Both the position numbers and the translations under genes were made by a program. Positions 42,677 through 52,947 of a stretch of DNA of 64,000 bases are shown here, one piece after another; positions within the stretch are counted from its first letter, which is position 1; the number at the start of each line of letters is the position of its first letter. The notes below the pieces were generated by a model. It was not told where the DNA came from. It did no database searches and saw only the letters and a list, made by a program, of their open reading frames with translations. This DNA is from Limnephilus marmoratus. Its lineage: Eukaryota; Arthropoda; Insecta; Trichoptera; Limnephilidae. The DNA lies in NCBI GenBank assembly GCA_917880885.1, contig OU862913.1:44921460-44985459 (forward strand). Reading direction: 5' to 3'.

Positions 42677-43202
42677 AAATAACTGTTAGTTATTTGTATG
42701 AAACACTAGATCTCAGAGTCCAAAACATATCAAAAAAGCAAAACCATCATGTCGAACTAGCACTGACGAAACCTTCAACAATCTTAACATAATGTCAATA
42801 AAACAAATTTATTCTAAAACTATACTAATCAAATGACCATATACTAAGTTCACTAATTCACACCCAAAAACCAATCATGGAAATTATACTTAAAGTTCCT
42901 GCAAGAACCAGCATTGACGAAATCTTCAACAATATTAATATCATGTCAAAAAACAGATTTATTCTAAAACTATACTACTTTATAAATACAAAAAACAGAA
43001 ATAAAAACTAACCCTTATATTAGAAACACTCGATCTCAGGGTCAAAAACATATCCAAAAAGCAAAAAAACAGTAATGTCATCATTAAAAAAGACGTTAAT
43101 CTAGATTTATATGGTTCTTTGCCAATCAATGTTCGAATATGGTATTATCGTATGGGGCAGTGCAAATGACCATATACTAAATCCACTAATTAAAAACCAA
43201 AA

Positions 43203-43275
43203 AGCCTCCCCAAAGATGACATAGGCCCCGAGGGAAATTATTTTCCTCAGGGCCTCCTGTGTGGAGCTCATGTAA
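43203..43275 (+). repeat. S1/L2 3'-tail fragment with complete hairpin
   Basis: CCTCCCCAAAGATGACATAG, then GGCCCCGAGGGAAATTATTT and TCCTCAGGGCCTCCTGTGTG, then GGAGCTCATGTAAAAAAAA. The stem-loop is formed by GAGGGAAA..TTTTCCTC with flanking CCC/GGG pairs. Confidence 0.72.
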
Positions 43276-44154
43276 AAAAAATTACTGTAATGTATAGAAA
43301 ATAAAATATGTCAAAAGAAACGTATTGCCAGAGAAGGTATTCAAAAAATATTATGTAGAGTTTGACAGTTTGAGAAGCTTTATCTTTTCCGATAAGTATG
43401 CCGGGTATTTAGAGCTCGGATGTCACCCACTTTATTACCGCGAGATAAAATTATAACGGGTGGGAAGATCACACGTTCTATCCTCCGTCATACGTGCTAA
43501 CCTACATGCATGCCTACTATTGTTGTATTATGGGAAACTCAATAGGTATTATGCAATCGGTGTAAGGAGTTATGTTGGAAAAACGATCAGTCATGGGACA
43601 TTGTGTAAGAACTCTTACAGCGATAGGTCTACTTAAAAAAGAGATTATTATCTAATTATTGTTTGGTAAGTTTTAAAATGCTGGCACTAATTAATTATCT
43701 ACTTTTTGTTTTGTTTTTAGTATCGTTTCGACTTAATTGCTTAGTTAAGAGGAAACACGGTCGCTAAGAAATTAGAAGTATTCCAGTCAATGTAGGGTGT
43801 AACCTCGGAATAAAACGGAACAAGCTCAAAATTTGTATTAATCTTTATTATAGTATTTTAAATGTTGTCTCAAAAGTTTTATAAAGTCACATGTCCGCGT
43901 CCTTAGATATTTTAGGTCAAAGGTCGTGAAAATCAGTTTTTGGGAAATATCTTGCTTCCTTTGCCTCAAATTGTATTTGCATTCCTTATACAAGTTGTAG
44001 AGTATAAAATTTACTAAAAAATTTGTTTTAAATATTTTTTTATACGCTTAACCGCTTTTAAGATAGAGCGTGAAGAGTGCGGAGCGTTCAGCCATATATA
44101 GCGCAAGGTCAATCGCGAATCCCAGTAACTATAGGCATTAGTAGTTTGCCCAGT
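43276..44154. other. Unassigned
   Basis: About 880 bp with no recognised repeat, ORF or RNA gene. A slightly GC-richer part lies at 43400-43520. Confidence 0.4.
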
Positions 44155-44318
44155 AACTATGGGTAAACGCATCCGCCACCAAGACCTAGACAACTCTCTC
44201 CCCCATGAATCCGGGTACCACTGCTTAGTCACCAAACGTAGCGATTGGGGTGACCTATGGCAGGGGTGTTGGTTATCCAATAAATGGTTCCCGATACCCA
44301 CACCCGCCTCCCAAATTG
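44155..44318 (-). repeat. S1 copy, 5' part
   Basis: The minus strand reads from a head at 44318 (GAGGCGGGTGTGGGTATCGG) through GGAACCATTTATTGGATAAC and GGTGACTAAGCAGTGGTACC to GCGGATGCGTTTACCC. No 3' hairpin. Confidence 0.7.
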
Positions 44319-44322
44319 TATA

Positions 44323-44725
44323 GACGACCTCCGTAGTCCAGTGGGTAAGACTCTTGACTCACAATCCGGAGGTCGCGGGTTCGAACCCGGCATGCGCAAA
44401 TAAATTTTATTTGATTAATTTGTGTTATTTCACAATTAATTCATTTAAAAGAATATATAGTATATTTGCGGCATGTTCCAGAGTGGAAGATACTATCAGT
44501 ATCGCCCTGGTGTAAGACCACCATTCAGAATTAAAAAGTTGCTTGAAAATGGCTTTAGCCGTGTTTGGTGACCAGATCTGAATAGCCAGGTACTTCCCAA
44601 CCTTCCTCTTCCCCACTACCTTCAGCCTCACAACACACCCCAATTGGGGATGCCATAGTCTCACTGGCTCCAGACGGGAGCAGTTGAGATTCTTGTGCGG
44701 TATACACTGTAAAAAAAAAAAAAAT
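44323..44725 (+). repeat. SINE-C, near full length
   Basis: A box TAGTCCAGTGG and B box GGTTCGAACCC (44378-44388), body as in 28479-28920, shortened in the CTTCCTCTTCCCCA region, and poly-A at about 44711-44725. Confidence 0.88.
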
Positions 44726-45033
44726 TAGAATGTCTTAATTTTATCGTTTCTTCGATCATTTCACGATTTTTAGCATCGATTAAATCAGAAATTATAAATG
44801 ACTTTTTCTAATTTCTTTTTAAACATTTAACAAGGTTACAATTTTACAACATAATATAACATCAATTTTTTCAATCACTCTCCTAATAAAGCAGCTGCTT
44901 GCGTTTAGGAGAGGAAAACTAAATAATTTTACATTGGTTTAAATTAAAACAAAAATATTAGTAATTTAACAAAAAATATTTGTGATTTTATGAGAAAATA
45001 CAGATAAAAGTAATAAAAATATAGGTTAGTTAA
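44726..45033. other. Unassigned AT-rich
   Basis: No repeat or ORF recognised; probably the 3' flank of LINE-L3. Confidence 0.35.
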
Positions 45034-45545
45034 TTAATTATTTAAAGAATTGATAAGGTAAAAACATACTTCTAAACAATAAGTAAAGTTATGATATTTA
45101 TCGTAGTTTTCTTCCAATCGTATATCAAGGGGTAATTTATTAAATAATTTTATACCCTTGAATATATAGTGATGCAGTGTTGTTGTGGTTCTTACAAGTG
45201 GCAGGGTTAGTCCTCCAACAGATATTATTCTTTTGCTAATATTTAATTGTGGTAAATTATTTTTATTAAAGAAATCTTTATGTATTTGTAGTAGTGCAAT
45301 TTTGTCATAAATTTTTGTAAGTGGGGCAATCGGGAAATCTTGAAAAACATTTATTGTTAGGTAGGGCTTTTTCCAATGGAAGTAGGGATGATTTATGTGA
45401 ACCCCCCCAAGCCACGATTCCATATTGTAGTACAGAGTGCTCAAGTGCATAATAAATATCTTTTAGTATTTTTAATGATACAGTATTTCTCAGTCTAAAA
45501 AATATATAGATCAGTTTTCTCATTCTGTCTACTTTTATTTTAAGT
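45034..45545 (-). pseudogene. LINE-L3 RT C-terminal fragment
   Basis: First frame (45523-45305): MRKLIYIFFRLRNTVSLKIL, LEHSVLQYGIVAWGGSHKSS, LLPLEKA. After a frameshift the second frame (to 45034) has KKPYLTINVFQDFPIAPLTK, IALLQIHKDFFNKNNLPQLN and GIKLFNKLPLDIRLEENY. These align block by block with the copy at 8676-9780. It lacks the catalytic box. Confidence 0.85.
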
Positions 45546-46024
45546 ACCTATTTTTTACGACACTTCTTCCCATCTTCACCTACAGTATATCCGACACTAC
45601 ATAGCTAAGACTTAAGCTTAACTTAGTACGTGACTTGAGTAAAATCTCACGCATTTATGTCGTGGCTTAACTACCGGCTAGAATTTATAATGGATTATCT
45701 ACAGTACGACCAAAAACAACTTTTACGAAAAAGTAAAATAAGAATTCGTTTTTATCATGTCTGATTAAAAGGGATCGAAATGAAAATCTGATCTCCTTTC
45801 CCAGAAGATCATTTTTTAAATTTTTCGCTGACATTAAAAAAATCATACCTTCGTATTTTAACATGTAACATAAAAACTTATTATAGTGCTATATAGCCAA
45901 TGAATTAACCTGTATTTTACCGTTTATCTTATATTTGTAGGATTTATACAAAATATATTAAAAAAAATGTAAAGATTATAACCGCGCAAATCCGCGCAAA
46001 GTATTTTTTTTTACTTTGAAACTT
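45546..46024. other. Unassigned
   Basis: No repeat or ORF recognised. Confidence 0.4.
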
Positions 46025-46305
46025 TTTTTTACATTAATTCCACACAGGAGGCCCTGAGGAAAATAATTTCCCTCAGGGCCTATGTCATATTTGTAGGTGC
46101 TGTGTGAAGGGTATTTTTGAGGAAAGGAAGGAGTGAACATGGGTCTTGAAGAGACCCATGTTGTAGGAGGGAGGAAACACAGAGGCCGGCAAATCGTTCC
46201 ACAGCCGAGCCGTTGAACTCAAGAACGAATCATAGAAACGACCCGTTCTCATGTGACTAATGTCAACGGTGTACACATGTTGGGCACATGGGATTTGCGA
46301 CATCT
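46025..46305 (-). pseudogene. LINE-L2 3' end with hairpin tail (minus copy)
   Basis: The frame 46303-46085 reads QHVYTVDISHMRTGRFYDSF, LSSTARLWNDLPASVFPPSY and NMGLFKTHVHSFLSS, the final RT polyprotein segment. The 3' UTR follows with CACACAGCACC, then the hairpin GGCCCTGAGGGAAATTATTT/CCTCAGGGCC (46050-46083). It faces the plus-strand L2 copy at 46490. Confidence 0.88.
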
Positions 46306-46489
46306 ATGGTCATAATAGATAAAGCATTTCAATAGCTTTGTTTTAAAATAAATGGCTGTCCATGGAAATGTTTGAAATAATTACAATAAATGTTTTACGA
46401 ATGGTAGGAAAATGTGGTCCAATTTTGGACTGCTATCAATCGCAGAAAAATAAAAGTGGTCCATTTTTCGACCATAATCGCTCCAGTGG

Positions 46490-47145
46490 TTCAATGGAAG
46501 CAATCTTCCGAATATGCCCTCCATTGATATGCTTGGTGTAACTCTAAGTGACCAGCTCAGATATGGGGACTCCATCGAAGCCAGAGTAAAGTTAGCCTCC
46601 CAAAAACTGGGCGTACTGTACAGGGCCCGCAGATACTGCAGATAGTACACAACTGCTAACCATGTACAAATCACAAGTGCGCCCCATGGTTGAATTTGGC
46701 TGGTCTGGAGCCCCAAAAGACCTGAACCTTCGACTCTGTGCAGAAATGGGCTGTCCGTCTAAAAGATTTTCCCATCTTAACAGACGTATTTCAATCTTTA
46801 GAGCACAGGCGTCAGATGGGAAAGCTATTTTTGTTCTACCAGTATTTCAAAGGAAGATGCTCCGAGGAACAAGCGTCATTGATCCCATCGGCACATGTGC
46901 ATAGTCAACGGCGCGCCCAACATACGTACATGATTGACATTTGTCACACGAGAACGGGTCCCTTCTTCGACTCGTTCTTGTGTTCGACAGCTCGGCTGTG
47001 GAACGATTTGCCGGTCTCTGTGTTTCCTCCTTCCTACAACACAGGTCTCTTCAAGACCAATGTTCATTCCTTCTCTCCTCAAAAAAACCCTCCACACAGC
47101 ATCTCAGATGACATAGGCCCTGAGGGAAATTATTTTCCGCAGACA
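46490..47145 (+). pseudogene. LINE-L2 RT C-terminus and hairpin tail (plus copy)
   Basis: Pieces in shifting frames: INMLGVTLSDQLRYGDSIEA, RVKLASQKLGVLYRARRYC, YKSQVRPMVEFGWSGAPKDL, MQKWAVRLKDFPILTDVFQS, then THVRTGPFFDSF-type (CHTRTGPFFDSFLCSTARLW), NDLPVSVFPPSYNTGLFKTN. The C-terminal half (46738-47226) is open but runs on into the neighbouring repeat after the true LINE end. The tail GGCCCTGAGGGAAATTATTT stops inside the hairpin at 47145. Confidence 0.88.
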
Positions 47146-47493
47146 TCCCAAATGTGCCCATATCATTTTTTGATTTTTCTGTTTTCAGATTTTCGATTGA
47201 GTTTCGCTAATATTGTCCTTATTTAAGAGGGAATAACCAGACACAACCGGAAATACGTCCATTTTAAATCAAAATTCTAGACGTATTGACTTTTTTCCAC
47301 AAAAAAATATAAATCGTTTTCAAAAGATTTTTCTTTTATCTAGTAAAGGTATGTTTTAAATTTTGAGAAAATATGTTTATTTCTCGTATAATAAGGTTAC
47401 ATTGTAGGTCGTTGGCAGATTTGTTAAATTTTATCAAACAAAATTTTGTACTACACAACATGCATTTCAAATCATATTATCATGCAGTAAAAT

Positions 47494-47659
47494 TGTGACG
47501 TATGTGTATGAGGGTGACGGCATGAGAGCGAGATAGCGAGTATGGGAAGTATAAAAGGGATGTACCGCTATTGAGCGCTCTCTCCTTATTAATCTGGCAA
47601 CCAATAAACATTGTAACATTAACAGATGTTATATTTACTACCCGATCCAAGACACCACA
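47494..47659 (+). repeat. Gypsy 5' LTR (166 bp)
   Basis: Begins TGTGACGTATG and ends GACACCACA, the TG..CA rule. It holds a TATA box TATAAAAGGG (47550-47559) and a polyadenylation signal AATAAA (47603-47608). The length is inferred from the PBS, since no 3' LTR is present for comparison. Confidence 0.8.
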
Positions 47660-47661
47660 GT

Positions 47662-47676
47662 TGGCGCAGCCGGTAG
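47662..47676 (+). other. Primer-binding site, tRNA-Ser type
   Basis: TGGCGCAGCCGGTAG lies two bases after the LTR. It resembles the tRNA-Ser-type binding site used by the Drosophila 17.6/297 group (TGGCGCAGTCGG), recalled from general knowledge. Confidence 0.7.
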
Positions 47677-48191
47677 TTCGTAAATTTTTACGTAAATTGG
47701 AAGGATCTACGCGGTAGATTTCGGAATCTGAAGGATTGTCAGGAAATTGGCCGATCGCAGGAGCGATCGCGTTAAGAAGAATTTGGAGCAGCCACACGCA
47801 AGTATACGCGTGTGTGGGTACGGCAATTTGCAAGATTATTGTCGTTGGGTACACCGTGTAACGGGGTACAGGATCGTGTCAAGGATACACAAGGGTGCAC
47901 CGTGTAACGGGGTACGAGGATCAAAGATCGGGTCAAGATCAAGGTCAGGATCGGATCATCGAGTGGATTAGCCGGGAACCAGGACTTGGTTTCCGTCGCT
48001 GCAGTCTGGGAAGGAAGACCTCGGAGTAGGGATTGGATCCGCAGCTGTCGGGAGACGGAGCCAGACGGGGACGGTGATCTACGGCTCTGGGTGGCGTGCA
48101 CGTGGAACGTGGAACGTGGACCTCGGAGTGTAGCCTTCTTGGAGGTGCTGAGATAAGTAGTCTTGATTATTTTGTTTCAGCTCTTCCCCCA

Positions 48192-51100
48192 ATGGAGGGT
48201 GTTTGTAAAAATTTGGGGACGTTCTGTTACAGAACGGGAAACTGGTCATTGTTCAAGGAACGACTGGATCAGGCCCTCATTTTACATGATGACAAAGTGT
48301 TATCACAAGAACGCAAAAGAGCATTTTTGCTGAGTTGCCTCACCGAAGAAACTTTCTCTTTATTATGTGATCTATGTTTCCCTAAAAAGGTTTCTGTTTG
48401 TTCTTTTGATGATTTATGTAAATTATTTGATTCACATTGCAAACCTATTCAAAATATTTTCGAGTCGCGTGAGTTGTTTTATAAGTGTAAACAGCTAGCT
48501 AACGAATCTATTAAAGATTACGCTGCTAGGTTGCGAGGACTTAGTTTGACGTGCAATTTTGAATTAAGGTTGGAACCTTGTTTAAAAGACATATTCATTA
48601 TTGGAATTTTCAATTAAAAGTTGAAACATAAGTTGTTCGTTGAGGGGGTAAATACTTCTTTTTCGGAATGCGTTCAGTTAGCAGCTTCATGGGAACATGT
48701 TGTTAATTTTAAGAAAGTTGATACGAATTTAAATGTTGTGCATAAGGATAGTAATGTTGTCCGTAAATCCAGGTCGGATAGTCCGATCAGATTTAAAAGT
48801 GCAGTGCGTAGTAAGACGCCAGTAAATATTGCATTAAAAAAATGTTTTTTGTGCGGAAAAACGAATCATTTGCAGAAAGATTGTTGGAAGAATATTTTTT
48901 GTAATCGGTGCAATAAATCGGGTCATCCTAGTAATGTGTGTAAAAACAGTAAAATTAATGTAGGTAATAAGAATAAACGATTAAATTCGGTTTTTATGTT
49001 GCATGACGGCACGGGGCCGGAACCGATATTCGTAGATCTCATTATTGGTAACACTGTTCTGCGAGCGATTGTTGACACCGGCGCTGAGATTAATGCAATT
49101 CCACATGAAGTGTATTTAAAAGATTTTGTTTCTTGTAAATTGGAAAGATGCGATATTCAATTGTCAGGATATGACGGGAAACGGTTAAATATTGTAGGTA
49201 AAGTTAATTTAAGTGTGTTATTTTTAAATAAAAGTGTAGATACGCAGTTTATAATAATTAAAAACGGTAATTCTACGATTGTTGGTAGAAATTTTTTACA
49301 AGTTTTCGGTATCGGATTAAGTGGAATAAATTTGGTAAATACCAGTGAGACTAGTTGTGATAATCAATTAAATTTTCGTGATAGTTTAAAGAAAAAATAT
49401 GCTCATGTGTTTTCAGAAAAATCGGGTAGGCTTATAGGTTATGAAGCTAACATCGAAGTTATTTCGGAGTTCAGGCCAAAGTTTGTGAATCCAAGATCGT
49501 TACCTTTTAGTTTACGTGGAAAGGTAGAGGAGGAATTAAATAAGATGTTACGTGAAGATATAATTGAAAAGGTAGAAATAAGTGATATGGCTAGTCCGAT
49601 TGTTGTTGTAAAAAAGAAAGACGGTTCAATTAGAATTTGTACTGATTTTAAAACCACATTAAACCCTATGTTAGCGAAGTTGAAATAACCATTGCCTCGT
49701 ATAGAAGATTTAATTTCATCTTTAAATGGTGCGAAATTTTTGGCGAAAATAGATTTGCGTAATGCTTTTGGTCAGATTTCGTTGAACGAGAAGTCGAGAA
49801 AATTATGTGTGATAAGTACGCATGTAGGTTTATTCAGGTATAAAGTGTTGCCTTTCGGTTTGACCACAAGCCCGGCTATATTTATGCAAGTTATTCAGGC
49901 GGTAGTAGGTAGACTTCGTAACGTTCGTATATTTCTAGATGATATTTTGTTGTTTGGAAATTCTGAAGAGGAATTATTCTCTATTTGTGAATCTGTACTT
50001 AGCAAGTTAAGTGATTGTGGTTTAACTATTAATGAAAATAAGTGTTCTTTTCTAGAAACTGAGATAGAATATTTATGTTTTAAAATTTCGCGGAAAGGAG
50101 TTATGCCTTTAGAAAATAAAATCTGTGCGATTACTCAAATGGCAGTACCGAAAAATGTTTCGGAACTTAGGAGTTTACTTGGGGTTATTTCATATTATAG
50201 AACTTTTGTTCATAATATTTCAGGTATTTTGTCTCCATTGTATAACTTGTTAAAAAGGGGAGTAAAATATGTGTGGTCTGAGGAATGTAATATTGCGTTT
50301 GAGCGAGTTAAGAAACTGCTGACGTCAGATAATATTTTAGTGCATTTTGATCCTAATTTACCAATTAAACTTATTTCAGACGCATCTGAAAAAACGTTAT
50401 CAGCGGTGATTTGCCATGTATATGATAATGGTTTAGAGAGACCTATCGCATTTGCTAGCCGATTATTGTCAGAAACAGAATTAAAGTACTCTATTTTAGA
50501 TAAGGAAGCGTGTGCTATAATTTTTGGGTTGAAGAAATTCTTTCAGTATTTATACGGCAATAAATTTGTTTTGGCTTGCGACAATAAATCGTTAGTACAC
50601 ATTTTGAACACGGATAAGCAAGTACCTGTGCTGGCCGCTAACCGTCTGCAGAGGTACGCCCTAATACTCCAGACTTTTGACTATAGTATAGAGCATATTA
50701 AGTCAGGTGATAACAAAGCGGATTTCTTATCACGAATGCCGATTAATAATAAGGATAATTTAGATGTGTGTAGCGACGATATTGATGCTAGCGATTATTT
50801 TTTAAATTATATTGATTCTTTAAACGTGAATACGGTTGAGTCAGAGTTTGTGAACATAATCGAGTCAGAAACAACATTAAATGCGGAAACGATGAAACAG
50901 TTTTCGATTAATGATGTAAATATAGCGAGCATTATCGAGTTCACAGCAAATGGTTGGCCGGATAAAAAGTTCTTAAAGGATGATTTATTGAAATTCTGGT
51001 ATTTTAGGGATAAATTATCGACTTATAATTCATGTTTATCTTATAATAATAAATTTGTAGTTCCAAGGGAATTAAGGGAAATTATATTGAATTTTTTACA

Positions 51101-51293
51101 TCAATCACATTTAGGCATTGTAAAATCGAAAAGTCTTGCTAGAAATTATTTTTTTTGGCTCGGAATGAACAATGATATAGAAGTAACTGTGAAACAGTGT
51201 GCTCGATGCATGGAATGTTTACCTACTCCATGTAAAGTTGAGTTGGCACCTTGGCCAATCAATGGGTTAATCTGGAGTAGATTGCATAATTAA
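48192..51293 (+). pseudogene. Gypsy gag-pol, one frame with two internal stops, integrase truncated
   Basis: The start MEGVCKNLGTFCYRTGNWSL is chosen because earlier codons belong to the leader. Gag capsid-like part to 48614, then a TAA stop (48615); the frame continues to a second TAA (49686), and on to 51293. Two CCHC knuckles (CFLCGKTNHLQKDC, CNRCNKSGHPSNVC; 48844-48945), protease DTGAEINAI (49075), RT with KVLPFGLTTSPAIFMQ and FLDDILL (about 49945), RNase H (DASEKTLSAV to ACDNKS), integrase HHCC (HQSHLGI..CARCMEC, 51103-51220). All in one frame, so Gag-Pol was probably one polyprotein. Catalytic integrase core absent; dead. Confidence 0.93.
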
Positions 51294-51867
51294 TAAATTA
51301 TCTGGGAAAGCTATGTTTCAGAATTTTAATTTTAGTTTTAATAAAATCTTTAAAAAAGATCCGAGCACGTGTTTTGTGACGAAAATACTTCAGTTTGTCT
51401 ATTTATTTACGGTCTTACAAACAGATATCAGTTTTTTTTACATTCTTATTTTTTAGACGTTATTTAAAAAAAAAAATATATATATATATATGATCAAAAA
51501 ATAATTACAAAAAGTACACAATTTTAACAGTTTTATCATCACACGTTCGAGCATTTTTGAATATAGGTTTACATCATAGCAAATTCTGATTGAAATAAAA
51601 TCGATATTGATATTGAGTTATTATTTTAAAACGCTGGTACGGAGAATAATTAATCTGTATCATCGGGACCGCCCTGTACAGTTGCAAGGGTACAATCGTA
51701 AGACCGTCTTTCGACGAAATTCGAATTCTCGGCCGCTGGTTAATCGCCCTTGAGTAAATATTACAATTTGAGATTTTACTCATAAAGTTATAAAAAAAAT
51801 CATCTTATACTTCTTGTGCCCTGTCCTTAATTAATTTAAAAAAAAATTAAACAAAATTAATTAGCAC

Positions 51868-51935
51868 TTGCCGGGATTTGAAACCGTGATCTTCGGATTC
51901 ACAACCAAAACAACGTAGGCTATCAAAACCATTTT
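51868..51935 (-). repeat. tRNA-like SINE head fragment
   Basis: The minus strand holds GAATCCGAAGATCACGGTTT and CAAATCCCGGCAAGTGC, a degenerate anticodon/T-arm with a B-box-like GGTTTCAAATCC. No body follows. Confidence 0.5.
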
Positions 51936-52240
51936 TATTTCCTTTGCCAGTTCCACAATTAGTAAAATTGTGAAATTAATAAAAAAAATAAAAATGCTTG
52001 CTAGAAATCAATTAGATATTTTTTTTATGCTCCTAATATTTAAATTCTCTCTTGACCCTAACTCTCCACCTTTTGGCTCCCCCCACACCCCCCCCCCCCC
52101 ACAAGGCCGTGGCCGAAACACAATTTATCACGACGCCCCTAGGATCTACCCAGTCAATTTTATTCAATACGTTACGAGTAATTTCACCGGCAGCACACCC
52201 CGTGGCACAATGGTAAAAGCCCATCAATTTTATTTATTTA
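51936..52240. other. Unassigned with a poly-C run
   Basis: A run of about 13 C at 52089-52101 and GCCGTGGCCGAAACAC downstream. The 235-codon ORF spanning 51970-52677 is open only because of the C/T-rich Helitron core. Confidence 0.35.
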
Positions 52241-52947
52241 CTATCTGGTCTCGGCATGCGTTGCTATGCCATTTAATAAAGAAATTGTTTCTCCCTGATT
52301 GTCCTTTCCCATTCGTCCCTTTCCCCTTCCGCCTCCCCTTCTTCTCCTGCGTCCTCTCGCATTCCCGCTCCGCCACCTCCACCTTCCCTCTCGCCACTCT
52401 ACTCCCCCCCCCCCTCCCCCGTCTCGCGAACCCCCCTCCCGAGTTTCCCTCCCCCCTCCCAGGTCCCCCTTCCCCTTCCCGCCAACCCTCCTCCCGCGTT
52501 CCATATATTCAATCCCAGTACATTCAGTTTTTAAACAGCCCGTGTGCCACCTTTTACAATGTTTATTCAAACTTCCGTTTTTCGTGTATATTAAATTTGG
52601 TACCTAACATAGGTACCTATTTAAAATACCTAAAATTCTTGATTCAATTCAAACTATTAGGGGAGTACCTACTTTAAATAAATTTATTAAAGATTTTCAA
52701 AAATAGAATCCTGATTGAACAATCAATGTTTTGCAAAATGTCATTCTCAAACACGCGAACTGTCAAACATACTCATGTTTTCTGAAATTATCCAATTTTC
52801 TGCGCAATTTTCTTAATTTTTCTCTCCGTAAGAACCATCCTCGTACTTCAAGGAATATTCTAAAAAAAGAATTAGCGAAATCGGTTCAGCGGATCTCGAG
52901 ATTTGCGCTATTCCAATACATTTAGCGATTCATTTTTATAATATAGA
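52241..52947 (-). mobile_element. Helitron H2 in tandem with H1
   Basis: Inverted 3' end (CTATCTGGTCTCGGCATGCG; CTAG mutated to CTAT) at 52241 and 5' end TCTATATTATAAAAATGAAT, inverted, at 52947. The 5' half belongs to the 35042-35811 subfamily (GAACCGATTTCGC, TTCCTTGAAGTACGAGGA). C/T-rich core 52316-52500. It abuts H1 with no spacer. Confidence 0.85.

Larger units (their letters stand above)
41220..43205 (+). repeat. Tandem array of LINE-L7 RT segments
   Basis: The unit start AATGTCGTCATTAGAAAAGA recurs at 41294, 41612, 41952 and, diverged, 43074 (periods near 320-340 bp), with partial units between. Each encodes the same RT stretch in shifting frames: FLEYGIFVWGSAND, KAIMEIILKVPARTSTDEIF, NLKIMSIRQLYSKTVLLYKH. 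Only 41359-41622 remains open for more than 80 codons. One unit is interrupted by the tRNA-bearing element 42233-42676. Confidence 0.85.
47494..51293 (+). mobile_element. Ty3/gypsy LTR retrotransposon, 3'-truncated
   Basis: In order: 5' LTR (47494-47659), primer-binding site (47662), leader, a single gag-pol reading frame interrupted by two stops, and an abrupt end in the integrase zinc region at about 51290. The integrase core, any env and the 3' LTR are missing; R3 sequence begins immediately. Normal integration inserts two LTRs, so the 3' third was lost after or during insertion. Confidence 0.92.
47227..51749 (-). mobile_element. R3 copy split by a Ty3/gypsy element
   Basis: After TTAA (47223-47226) the inverted R3 3' end GAGGGAATAACCAGACACAA runs to GCAGTAAAAT at 47493. 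R3 resumes after the retrotransposon with AATAAATTATCTGGGAAAGC and ends GGCCGCTGGTTAATCGCCC at about 51749, followed by TTGA (a mutated TTAA). Comparison with 38452-39159 fixes the gypsy insertion site, with a few host bases lost at the right junction. Confidence 0.8.
47145..51790 (+). repeat. SINE-B tail split by R3 (with gypsy inside)
   Basis: 47146-47222 has TTTTTGATTTTTCTGTTTTC, AGATTTTCGATTGAGTTTCG, CTAATATTGTCC, and 51754-51790 has AAATATTACAATTTGAGATT, TTACTCATAAAG: the two halves of a SINE-B tail. The break lies at the TTAA of CATTTAATTAAAT, which is the R3 target. Confidence 0.7.

Noticed and set aside
47747..48101. ORFs in the gypsy leader
   Set aside because: Repeated GGATC/GGTC motifs in the untranslated leader give short open frames with no gag-like content.
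51970..52677. 235-aa ORF
   Set aside because: It crosses a poly-C run and the C/T-rich core of H2, and ends inside Helitron sequence.
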